DNA of 35,397 nt from Bacteroidaceae bacterium (GTDB taxonomy: Bacteria > Bacteroidota > Bacteroidia > Bacteroidales > Bacteroidaceae): the NCBI GenBank assembly GCA_024401275.1, contig JAKSLJ010000032.1:1-35397 (forward strand), given 5' to 3'. The translations under genes and the position numbers were made by a program. Shown one piece after another: positions 8,281 to 14,917 of this stretch. The notes under the pieces are model-generated. The model had not been told where the DNA came from, made no database searches, and saw nothing but the letters and a program-made list of their open reading frames with translations. Each line of letters begins with the position of its first letter. The first letter of the stretch is position 1.

Positions 8281-8359
8281 AGTTTTTGATTTTTATGAGA
8301 TTATTGTTTTAAGAGTTTACTACAATGCTTCTTCGTGTTCTGAACAAAAAAGAGTATCT

Positions 8360-8417
8360 GCGTTTTCTGCAAGAGATTCTACTCATTAATACTGAGTATC
8401 TTTCTCGCAGAAACCGC
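8360..8417. repeat. Long stem-loop between cluster genes
   Basis: GCGTTTTCTGC (8360-8370) and GCAGAAACCGC (8407-8417) pair at 10 of 11 positions, with an inner ACTCA/TGAGT pair (8381-8385, 8393-8397). It lies in the largest internal gap of the cluster (8281-8457) and could be an attenuator, a processing site or a palindromic repeat. No promoter motif was seen in the gap. Confidence 0.5.
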
Positions 8418-8457
8418 ATTTTTCCGCAGAACAACACATTCTCACCTGCCCATTAAG

Positions 8458-8850
8458 CTATTTAACTCTTCTCAGTTTTGCTCTTTGTTCTGGATTTTTA
8501 GCTTTACATGCAGTACTGCTAATATAGAAGTATTCAAGGTTCTTGTCTATCGCGAATTCTAAATAAACTCCGCGAACAGTGTGGTTAAGGGCAACTTTTA
8601 AATCATAGTCTGATAGGGAAAAATCGTAATAATCAAATGCTCTCCATGTTGCATAATACTTTTTGCCACTACCATCATTAAGCGTCAAAATGGCCGCTCC
8701 TTTATTCTTCTCACCATCTTCTGGTTCCATTACTTGCAAAGTATATGAACGCACGTCATCATTAAAGGTCCATGTACCTACAATCTCATCTTTACCACTG
8801 CATGAAAATAAGCATGCAATTGTAGCAATCACTAACAAAAGTTTTTTCAT
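8458..8850 (-). CDS. Small lipoprotein, lipocalin-like
   Basis: The 130-residue product has a lipoprotein signal (IACLFSC, lipidated Cys17) followed by EIVGTWTFNDDVRSYTLQV, a beta-strand pattern like that of small lipocalin-type or META-type envelope lipoproteins. It then runs through alternating beta strands to a basic C-terminus (RAKLRRVK). It lies 44 bp downstream of the 93-residue protein gene within the cluster. There is no specific family call and the function is unknown. Confidence 0.7.
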   Translation of the reverse strand: MKKLLLVIATIACLFSCSGKDEIVGTWTFNDDVRSYTLQVMEPEDGEKNKGAAILTLNDGSGKKYYATWRAFDYYDFSLSDYDLKVALNHTVRGVYLEFAIDKNLEYFYISSTACKAKNPEQRAKLRRVK

Positions 8851-8894
8851 AATGATTAAATTTATAGTTTAGAAATTAATGATTTGTATTCCGT

Positions 8895-9176
8895 TTAGTT
8901 ATTGATGAAGGGCACTTTTCTCGCCATACTAATAATCTTCATCATATCTCCAAAAACACGAAGTTCTTTCAAAGTTCTCATGTCAGCAATGGATAATTCC
9001 GCCTTATCCTCTAATCCAGAAAGAAGATTGTGTAAAACCTCGAATTGTTCCAGTTTTTCAAGCCTCCAATCATAGTCAGAAACTATTTCTGCAAATCGCT
9101 TTTTCTCTTCTAATGAAAAGTTCAGTGGCAATGTTTTGTCTTCACCAACTGCTAATGAATCGTTTTGTTTTTCCAT
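8895..9176 (-). CDS. Small charged helical protein, unrecognised
   Basis: The 93-residue product has no signal or membrane segment. It is mostly helical, with alternating acidic and basic residues (FSLEEKKRFAEIVSDYDWRLEKLEQFEVLHNLL). It sits in the cluster between the C-tail-anchored zinc-ribbon gene and the lipoprotein gene, with a 138-bp gap upstream that shows no clear promoter. I do not recognise it. Its size and composition would fit an adaptor or regulator of its neighbours, but nothing in the sequence proves that. Confidence 0.6.
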   Translation of the reverse strand: MEKQNDSLAVGEDKTLPLNFSLEEKKRFAEIVSDYDWRLEKLEQFEVLHNLLSGLEDKAELSIADMRTLKELRVFGDMMKIISMARKVPFINN

Positions 9177-9314
9177 CTTTTGAAATTTTAGGGATTAGTA
9201 TATTAATGTTAAGCTATATAGTCAAATTTGAATAGGAATGTCAAATAAAACTTATGGTGGATTTATTCCTAAAGTTTTGTAAAGTCAGAGAATTCGTCAC
9301 ACCTTGTAATTTCA

Positions 9315-10100
9315 TCAGAAAATGAATCCAATAATTTTTCCGATAATCCAACCGATTATAGAACATATTGCAATAAATAATAACTTAGTTTTAAAATCAG
9401 TTTCGCCTTCATCCACCTCAAATCCGTGTGCTTTATTCCAATTGTCCCTTGCTCTTTGCACGTTATCTGCTCCAACTTCTGTAAACATATCAAAGTTGGT
9501 ATTCATTGTCCATCCGTAAACTTTCTGAAGAATCTCTGAAATAAGACGAGCTGCACCTTCTGCATCATTACCGAAATCTATCGCATATTCACGACAATAT
9601 CGTTCGTGACCTGCATAAGTGTAATTGCAGATATGACTTGTAAATAACGGAAAGCTATCAAGCTTCTTGAATGCTTGCAGCTGCTTTTCAACACGCTTGT
9701 TATATTGTTTCTGCCAATCATCGTTATCAATAAAAGTCGAAAAATTTAGAGATACTATCAATCCGTTCTTAGAGTCACTGATATTCATGCCTTGATCATC
9801 ACTCCAGGCGCATTTTCCTGACCTGAGTACACCGATAAATTCACTGTCGCCTGTATCTGCTTTTTTAGTACACAAGTCAGTTACAACGCTTTCTCCTGGA
9901 TTTTTCTCTTGTAGCTGTAAGTTTCGTTTTAACTCTGCTGTTAACCCTGGTAAAGTTGCAGAGTCGTTAGTGTACGAGGTCTTTGACAAATCTATGCCTT
10001 TGTCAACGAAACGTACCAAGAGAGAACCGCAGTACTCGCAGTTCTGCGCATTAGTTGTGTTTGCCCCACAATTAGGACATTTTAAGACTTTTAATTCCAT
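9315..10100 (-). CDS. Zinc-ribbon protein with C-terminal membrane anchor (YdjG-like plan)
   Basis: The 261-residue protein begins with a TFIIB-type zinc ribbon (CPNCGANTTNAQNCEYCGSLL). A soluble alpha/beta middle with no motif I can name follows, and it ends in one hydrophobic helix of about 22 residues (LLFIAICSIIGWIIGKIIGFIF). The plan of cytosolic ribbon, soluble domain and tail anchor resembles YdjG of the B. subtilis ydjFGHI membrane-stress operon, which works with an SPFH-type protein. The match is by architecture and neighbourhood only. It follows the RES-domain gene by 29 bp and is surely co-transcribed with it. Confidence 0.72.
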   Translation of the reverse strand: MELKVLKCPNCGANTTNAQNCEYCGSLLVRFVDKGIDLSKTSYTNDSATLPGLTAELKRNLQLQEKNPGESVVTDLCTKKADTGDSEFIGVLRSGKCAWSDDQGMNISDSKNGLIVSLNFSTFIDNDDWQKQYNKRVEKQLQAFKKLDSFPLFTSHICNYTYAGHERYCREYAIDFGNDAEGAARLISEILQKVYGWTMNTNFDMFTEVGADNVQRARDNWNKAHGFEVDEGETDFKTKLLFIAICSIIGWIIGKIIGFIF

Positions 10101-10129
10101 ATATTTGTATTTTAAATAATGAGATATTC

Positions 10130-11062
10130 CTACTTAAGAGTAACATCAAAGGATTCATCAAGAAAACTATCGTACTTCTTGTCAGGTTTATATTCCGTAA
10201 ACAAGACGAGGTCCATCCAGGCCGTGGAAGAAGGGTCAAGCATCTCGTTGCGTACCGTGTAATATCTAATACCTCTTACATTTAGGTCTGAGAATTTCTC
10301 CTTGATGTATGAAGCCAACATTTGCGGTATGACATACTCAATTTTGAAATTACGAGTAATGGACTTGCATTCTTTGTTATTTAAGTGACAATTGTACGCG
10401 ATGCTGTTACAAGCGATAATTAGTGGCAATAGGCTAAACATTGATTTCTCTTCATTTGCGTCTGCTGACCCTCCATTACCTTGTAGGCGATTGAGATTAT
10501 AAGCACACATATCAAAGACTTTAATCTCTTTGTCAGCATGAAGAGTATAAACTGCTGTGGTTACATCCTCGTTACCTATCTCGACGTGGCTTGCCTCTTT
10601 TGTGGTAGATAAATATAAACTTACACTGCCTTGAGAAGTGTAACGGTCCGACTTTGATAGATACAACTTATTAAAAGGAATATGCTTTAGTTCGGCAGGA
10701 TCAGAATACTTTCCGGTTCTTGATCGGTAATAACGAAGCGGCCCCTCTTTAATATCTTTTATCCATAAATCCGGATAGTTGTTTATCTCCTTTGATAATG
10801 TTGAGTCCATCAAATCAGAGAATTCCTTCCCCGCCTTTAACACGTTACCTTTCACGTATTCTGTAATAATTAGAGGAAGCTTCTCGCACAATTCAGTTAC
10901 AACAATATCGTCGGCATCTATTCTCTTGTTCTTCACTAAGTCCTTATATTCATTTAATCGTTTGGACAAAGATTTAATGTAGTCCTCATCGCAATTAACA
11001 TTAAATGGAAGCCAAAGAATTTCTTTCTCTTCTGATGTTAGATTGGCTATTATTGTTCCCAT
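10130..11062 (-). CDS. RES-domain protein (putative NAD+-targeting effector)
   Basis: The 310-residue protein has a helical N-terminal region of about 105 residues. A segment that reads as a RES domain follows: RYYRSRTG (Arg113, the family's first conserved residue), then AELKHIPFNKLYLSKSDRY, QGSVSLYLSTTKEASHVE with Arg140 and Glu161. This matches the family pattern of a His-x-Pro-Phe stretch, then RY-x3-G-x2-LYL and a conserved Glu. RES proteins are the toxin half of RES-Xre toxin-antitoxin pairs and degrade NAD+. No Xre-type antitoxin is next to it. Instead it lies in a tight operon with a small membrane protein (19 bp upstream) and a membrane-anchored zinc-ribbon protein (29 bp downstream). 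The family call is by motif; enzymatic activity is an inference. Confidence 0.68.
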   Translation of the reverse strand: MGTIIANLTSEEKEILWLPFNVNCDEDYIKSLSKRLNEYKDLVKNKRIDADDIVVTELCEKLPLIITEYVKGNVLKAGKEFSDLMDSTLSKEINNYPDLWIKDIKEGPLRYYRSRTGKYSDPAELKHIPFNKLYLSKSDRYTSQGSVSLYLSTTKEASHVEIGNEDVTTAVYTLHADKEIKVFDMCAYNLNRLQGNGGSADANEEKSMFSLLPLIIACNSIAYNCHLNNKECKSITRNFKIEYVIPQMLASYIKEKFSDLNVRGIRYYTVRNEMLDPSSTAWMDLVLFTEYKPDKKYDSFLDESFDVTLK

Positions 11063-11081
11063 ATTCTGTTGTCATTTAGTT

Positions 11082-11426
11082 TTATTCCACACTCTTTGAT
11101 ATGGCATTAGCTCCAACCAAGAGTAGAACCTGAATGAATATTAGAATGATGATTGCGACGAGTTGTCCGTTGTCCTCGAATCGATTTGGAGCGGCTATGC
11201 CACACCATATCTCAATAAGTGTGAATAGGGGAAATAAGCAGTTGAACGATACGCGAAAGCCATCCTTGATGGACATAGCAGAAACAAGGAACATCAGCAA
11301 GCAGTTGCCGATGATGGCAAGGCTCGTTAAGCTAACATTGACCCATCCGTAGCTGGACATTATGTAGCCAAAGAGGACGTTCAGCAAAAGAAGGATGAGG
11401 CTGATAATTAGAGTAGGTGATTTCAT
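11082..11426 (-). CDS. Small membrane protein, four TM helices
   Basis: The 114-residue protein is almost wholly hydrophobic, with helices at about residues 6-27, 31-52, 59-78 and 85-108. Short basic or polar loops separate them (KDGFR, NRFEDNG). No enzyme motif is visible. It lies 36 bp after the SPFH gene and 19 bp before the RES gene, so it is part of the same operon. By position it could dock the SPFH protein or the effector at the membrane, or could act as an immunity-like partner of the RES protein. Neither role can be shown from the sequence. Confidence 0.75.
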   Translation of the reverse strand: MKSPTLIISLILLLLNVLFGYIMSSYGWVNVSLTSLAIIGNCLLMFLVSAMSIKDGFRVSFNCLFPLFTLIEIWCGIAAPNRFEDNGQLVAIIILIFIQVLLLVGANAISKSVE

Positions 11427-11462
11427 GTCGTGAAATATTCGTGTTATTGCTATTGTTTGTTA

Positions 11463-12569
11463 TTACATAGGTGGAAGTGGTGGAGGACAAGCACCGAACA
11501 TTTGAGCAAGTTCTGGTACGGTAGATGCTTGTGCCCACGAAGGCATACCTTGCTTCCATACCAAAGTATCACGAGTGATTTGCCCGTTTGAAATGTATGA
11601 AGAGAGAACATTCATGTCAAATGGACCTTGCTGTTGTCCGTTGACAGCAACATAGAACTGTGCGGATTGTGGAAGAGGAGGTGGAGCCATAGGCTGCTGC
11701 GTAGAAGTTTGTGCTCCCATCATTGCGCCAAGCTGAGTGCCAAGGTTAGCTCCTGCGCCTAATCCCATTCCCATGCCGACGAAATTGCCACCGCCTTCAT
11801 TGGCAGCTGCTTTGTCCATCACATCGAACGAGCGGCTCATCTGATAGACATCACGACCATTTATCTTCAGTTGCGCTTGCAGTTCCTTTGCTTCCTTCAG
11901 TTTCTTGAAGCTTGGATCGTCTTCTGGCACATTGATAGACATGATGTGGAAGTTCTCAAACACAAGACCGTATTTCAAGAACTCATCAGCAAGGCTCTGC
12001 TCCACATATTGCGACAATTCCACAAGATGGGAATTGATGTTAAGTACGGAGATGTTGTCTTTGGTCAGTTTGTCTGAGATAAGGTTGGCAAAGAATGACA
12101 TCATTTTGCCCTTGAAGTAAGAATCAACCTTATCTATTGTGAACGAAGACATATTGCCTACCAAAGAATCCAAGAACACTCTTGGGTCAGCGATTCTAAG
12201 TCCGTATTGTCCAAAAGAACGCACGGGAACAATAATGCCGTATTTCGGGTCTTCAAGTTGAATAGGTACAGGAGTTCCCCACTTAGTGTCCATAACGGCA
12301 AGTTTATTCACAAACCAGACTTCTGCTTGGAATGGCGAATCGCCGCCAAAAGGAATGTTGATGAGCTTGTTGAGTAAAGGGATGTTCTCGGATTTCAGTG
12401 TGTGGGTGCCAGCGCCAAACTCATCCAGAACCTTACCTCCCTTTACGAAGAAAGCTGTCTGTCCATTATAAACCACAAGTTGAGTACCTATCCTCAAATC
12501 GTTAGAAGGAAACTTGTGGACAAGTTCTTTGGTATTGGCTTCCCACTTTACAACATCTATAAGTGCCAT
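11463..12569 (-). CDS. SPFH-domain protein with C-terminal GYF_2 domain (virion-core-like, YdjI-type)
   Basis: The 368-residue protein starts at MALIDVVKWE, the usual start of this family; an in-frame ATG 21 codons upstream is rejected. Residues 1-245 form the SPFH (band-7) region of the family often labelled virion core protein, with the VKWE N-terminus, an LVVYNGQTAFFVKGGKV strand and a helical stretch ending EAKELQAQLKINGRDVYQM. A Gly-rich then Pro/Gln-rich linker leads to a GYF_2 domain at 305-359 (FYVAVNGQQQGPF ... LVWKQGMPSWAQA), a putative proline-motif binder. The B. subtilis relative YdjI works with zinc-ribbon membrane protein YdjG and PspA-like YdjF in membrane stress. It is the first gene of the cluster, behind a long structured leader. 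Confidence 0.88.
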   Translation of the reverse strand: MALIDVVKWEANTKELVHKFPSNDLRIGTQLVVYNGQTAFFVKGGKVLDEFGAGTHTLKSENIPLLNKLINIPFGGDSPFQAEVWFVNKLAVMDTKWGTPVPIQLEDPKYGIIVPVRSFGQYGLRIADPRVFLDSLVGNMSSFTIDKVDSYFKGKMMSFFANLISDKLTKDNISVLNINSHLVELSQYVEQSLADEFLKYGLVFENFHIMSINVPEDDPSFKKLKEAKELQAQLKINGRDVYQMSRSFDVMDKAAANEGGGNFVGMGMGLGAGANLGTQLGAMMGAQTSTQQPMAPPPLPQSAQFYVAVNGQQQGPFDMNVLSSYISNGQITRDTLVWKQGMPSWAQASTVPELAQMFGACPPPLPPM

Positions 12570-12639
12570 AAATGTATATAAAGCCTCAGAAACCCAATAA
12601 GGCGGAAAAAGGTTAGTGTTTGATTTCTCCACATAAACG

Positions 12640-12961
12640 CGAAACGTAGGCTTCCACCTCTACTTGTCCGCTTCTTGGGGTCCTCGGAGACCGTAATGGT
12701 GAACGAAGTAGAGTGTCTGCCTACGCCTTGGTATATTGCACGTATCCGAAAAGTGTGCGTGAGGATATAACATACCCTCGCGGCACACCCCGGGATACAG
12801 TTATAGCATACCCGTAGCAGCCACTTCAACTATGCTCATTGACCATTACTTTGAAATTTCCGAGGTTCCAAGAAGCCAATAGAACAAAGCATCGATGACG
12901 CTTTTTGTTATGTAGTGCCCACCCAGCCGCACATCATTTCAGATGGCACGGCGTAGGTAAG
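12640..12961 (-). ncRNA. Candidate structured RNA or long leader ahead of the SPFH cluster
   Basis: Transcription from the promoter at 12968-12996 would start near 12961. The minus-strand RNA shows several long complementary blocks. 12842-12877 pairs with 12670-12700 in three runs of 8, 6 and 9 bp. 12950-12957 pairs with 12720-12727 (8 bp). 12706-12713 pairs with 12658-12665 (8 bp). 12719-12725 pairs with 12645-12651 (7 bp). A local hairpin covers 12753-12788 (6 bp plus 7 of 8 bp). Two of these pairings use the same strand (12719-12727), so they exclude each other. I found no RNase P, tmRNA or SRP signature. A 6S-type or Bacteroidales-1-type RNA, or a regulatory leader of the cluster, remain possible. 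There is no credible coding frame. Confidence 0.6.
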
Positions 12962-12967
12962 ACTCTG

Positions 12968-12996
12968 CAAAGATACACATTTTCTATCAAATACAA
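12968..12996 (-). promoter_or_regulatory. Promoter of the structured RNA and SPFH/zinc-ribbon cluster
   Basis: Minus-strand -7 box TATCTTTG (12968-12975), with TTG at 12994-12996 (18-bp spacer) or 12998-13000 (22-bp spacer). It is the only convincing promoter found for the run of genes down to 5937. Confidence 0.65.
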
Positions 12997-13087
12997 GCAA
13001 AAACTTCTTAAAACATGCAATAAAACTATCAATTTTAGCCCAAATTGGCTAAATCGTGCACTTATAATGTCATTTTTCTTCAAAAAA

Positions 13088-13119
13088 TTTGTCAGAATAA
13101 CAAATTCTTTATACCTTTG
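13088..13119 (+). promoter_or_regulatory. Plus-strand promoter for a short RNA
   Basis: TTTG (13088-13091), a 20-bp spacer and TACCTTTG (13112-13119): a full match to the Bacteroidetes consensus. It is divergent from the cluster promoter about 90 bp to the left. Confidence 0.7.
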
Positions 13120-13123
13120 CACC

Positions 13124-13178
13124 CACGAGAACCCGCCAAGCCTCTCAACGATGCTCAAATGTGCGGGTCGTTTTTTTA
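13124..13178 (+). ncRNA. Candidate small RNA of about 55 nt
   Basis: Between the plus-strand promoter and a run of seven T (13171-13177) there is no room for a gene. ACCCGC (13131-13136) pairs with GCGGGT (13163-13168) directly before the T-run, giving a terminator-like end. The product would be a 55-nt RNA with a 26-nt loop containing CUCUCAACGAUGCUC. The stem is only 6 bp, so it could also be the decayed end of an old transcript. Confidence 0.45.
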
Positions 13179-13296
13179 TACGTACGTTTAATCATGGCAA
13201 CAATAATACCATATCAAGGAAAAGTATGTATATATCCTTATTTTTACTTTAAAAGACACAAAATGCATTCCATTTTTTGGAATGCATTTGTAAGTA

Positions 13297-13518
13297 CTAC
13301 AGTAGCGGAGCCATATATAAAGGAAGGTAGCATATACCATTCTCTACTTTCAAATCACCGCTATGGACAATGAATGAGGTGTGAAGGTATGCCTTGAATT
13401 TTTCACGGAATTTGTCGAGTGAAGATGTTGTGTATCGCTGGGTTGACTTTACCTCTATCGGACAAATATTATGCTTGCTTGTAACTCGCTGTAAATCTTG
13501 CGTTTCATACCTTGTTTT
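13297..13518 (-). pseudogene. 3' remnant of a DUF4143-type ATPase gene
   Basis: The minus-strand frame ends in NICPIEVKSTQRYTTSSLDKF, then FIVHSGDLKVENGICYLPLYMAPLL. This is the usual C-terminus (nuclease-like PIEVKS strand, then a conserved last 30 residues) of the AAA+ DUF4143 proteins that are very abundant in Bacteroidales. The AAA+ domain (P-loop, Walker B) and most of the DUF4143 domain are missing. Upstream the frame runs into 33-bp repeats and has no proper start. The rest of the gene seems to have been lost by deletion. The homology call comes from memory of the family and is fairly specific. Confidence 0.7.
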
Positions 13519-13596
13519 ACACCAAATCGCATTTATCAAATGGCTAAATCTACACCAAATCGCATTTATCAAATGACGATATTTACACCAAATCGC
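13519..13596. repeat. Three 33-bp tandem repeats with palindromic cores
   Basis: ACACCAAATCGC starts at 13519, 13552 and 13585, exactly 33 bp apart. The first two copies continue CATTTATCAAATG, an inverted repeat (CATTT/AAATG), and the third is cut after ACACCAAATCGC. The unit is 24 conserved bases plus 9 variable ones. There are too few copies for a CRISPR, and the variable part is too short to be a spacer. The repeats lie directly downstream of a minus-strand promoter. Confidence 0.8.
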
Positions 13597-13611
13597 GCGA
13601 GTTTGATGTTG

Positions 13612-13642
13612 CAAAAGTAATGGTTTTATCTCTAATACACAA
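13612..13642 (-). promoter_or_regulatory. Promoter reading into the 33-bp repeats and ATPase remnant
   Basis: Minus-strand -7 box TACTTTTG (13612-13619), TTG at 13640-13642, 20-bp spacer. Its transcript would begin within a few bases of the repeat array, which places the palindromes where operators or a 5' RNA structure would lie. Confidence 0.55.
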
Positions 13643-13707
13643 GAAAAATCAAGAAAAAGTGTATTTCTAAGGCGAATTTTCTTTGAAAGAAACCAGAAAA
13701 ACTTCAT

Positions 13708-14907
13708 TTAGCAATCCCTGTTGGTCATTGCGCAGACGCAGGAGTCGGACCAGACATTCTCTGCTGTTTCTATCATGTCGATGATTGTGTAGATAGGGAG
13801 GATGATGCCCATAATGCCGATTGGTGCGCCTGTGCCTGCTGCAAGGGAAAGGGTAAGGAAATAGCAGCCCATAGGTACTCCGGCATTGCCAACAGCAGAG
13901 AATACAGAGAGGAACACCCATAGGAGAATGGTCTGCCATGTCAGTTCAATGCCGCCGTTCTGCATCAGCCACAAAGATGTTACGAGGATGAAGGCGGCGC
14001 AACCGTTCATGTTTATTGTTGTGCAGATAGGCAATACGAAGCGGGAAATGCGTGGCGAAACACCCATGCGCTGCTCTGCCGACTGCATGGTGACGGGTAA
14101 TGTTGCAGCAGAAGATTTTGTGAAAAGTGCCATAAGTACCGCAGGCATCATTTGCGAGAGCGTCTTCAGCGGATTGATGCCACGAGAGAGAAGGAAGAGT
14201 GGCAGGACAACGAAGAACTGCACTACATTACCGCCAATGATTACCGCTACATATTTGCCAATGGAATCAAACGCCATGCCGCCGCTGACCTGTGCCGTAA
14301 GCTGTGCGGAGAAGGCAACGATGCCGAGAGGGAGTGTCCAGATAAGTCCGCGAATGAGTGTGAACAGTAGTTCCTGCAAGCCCTGGATGCCCTTTACGAC
14401 AACAGCCTTCGGTTCAGAATCGGGCATCTTCGTAAGCGCGTAACCTATGGCGAAGGCTAGAAGCAAGATGCTCAGCACATTGCCCTCAAGGAACGGCCGG
14501 ATGATGTTGTCTGGCACTACTCCGAGGATATGTTCGCTGTATGACAGTGTACCGAGATTCTGCGGCACATCAGTAGTTCCCTTGCTGATAAGTTCTTCAG
14601 GCAGATTGCCTGGAGCAATATAGAGATAGAGCACTACGCCAACTATTGCTGCTGCGAAGGTTGTGGAAAGGGTATAGAACAGAGTTCTTCGGAATATCTT
14701 TCCTGTTTCCTTCTGCGTGCCAAAAGATGCCAGCGTAGTTATCACGGCAAGTGCTATAGTAGGCACGGCAAGCAGGCGGAAAAGCCTTGTGTAGATGGTA
14801 GCAACGAAGTCTGCAATGGCATTTATCCATTGCAAACCGAGCATGCCGAGAGCTGCACCCGCAATGAGTGCACCGATCCAAAGAAAGAGTTGACGTTTAT
14901 TGTTCAT
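13708..14907 (-). CDS. Dicarboxylate/amino acid:cation symporter (DAACS family)
   Basis: The 399-residue inner-membrane protein from ATG 14907 has eight or more hydrophobic segments and the DAACS landmarks. These are the serine-rich hairpin (LFTKSSAATLPVTMQ), the substrate/cation motif region TINMNGCAAF (NMDGT in most relatives, so Asp to Asn and Thr to Cys here) and the second hairpin near GNAGVPMGCYF. It transports acidic or neutral amino acids or C4-dicarboxylates with Na+ or H+. The unusual NMNGC motif means the substrate should not be assumed to be glutamate or aspartate. It starts 10 bp after the polA stop, so it is probably translated from the polA transcript. Confidence 0.9.
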   Translation of the reverse strand: MNNKRQLFLWIGALIAGAALGMLGLQWINAIADFVATIYTRLFRLLAVPTIALAVITTLASFGTQKETGKIFRRTLFYTLSTTFAAAIVGVVLYLYIAPGNLPEELISKGTTDVPQNLGTLSYSEHILGVVPDNIIRPFLEGNVLSILLLAFAIGYALTKMPDSEPKAVVVKGIQGLQELLFTLIRGLIWTLPLGIVAFSAQLTAQVSGGMAFDSIGKYVAVIIGGNVVQFFVVLPLFLLSRGINPLKTLSQMMPAVLMALFTKSSAATLPVTMQSAEQRMGVSPRISRFVLPICTTINMNGCAAFILVTSLWLMQNGGIELTWQTILLWVFLSVFSAVGNAGVPMGCYFLTLSLAAGTGAPIGIMGIILPIYTIIDMIETAENVWSDSCVCAMTNRDC

Positions 14908-14917
14908 ATTTCCACAT

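Noticed and set aside
12570-12632. 21-residue upstream extension of the SPFH protein
   Set aside because: The family begins at MALIDVVKWE; the added residues match nothing known for it.
12557-12829. Minus-strand frame of 90 codons ahead of the SPFH gene
   Set aside because: It lies in the structured RNA region, overlaps the SPFH start, has Cys/Arg/His-rich composition with no domain, and the pairing pattern explains the sequence better.
12640-12961. RNase P RNA, tmRNA or SRP RNA
   Set aside because: None of their conserved cores (GAAAGTCC-type P4 strand, tRNA-like ends with tag frame, GGAA-tetraloop SRP hairpin) was seen on either strand.
13519-13596. CRISPR array
   Set aside because: Only three units, 9-bp variable parts, no cas genes; better described as tandem repeats.
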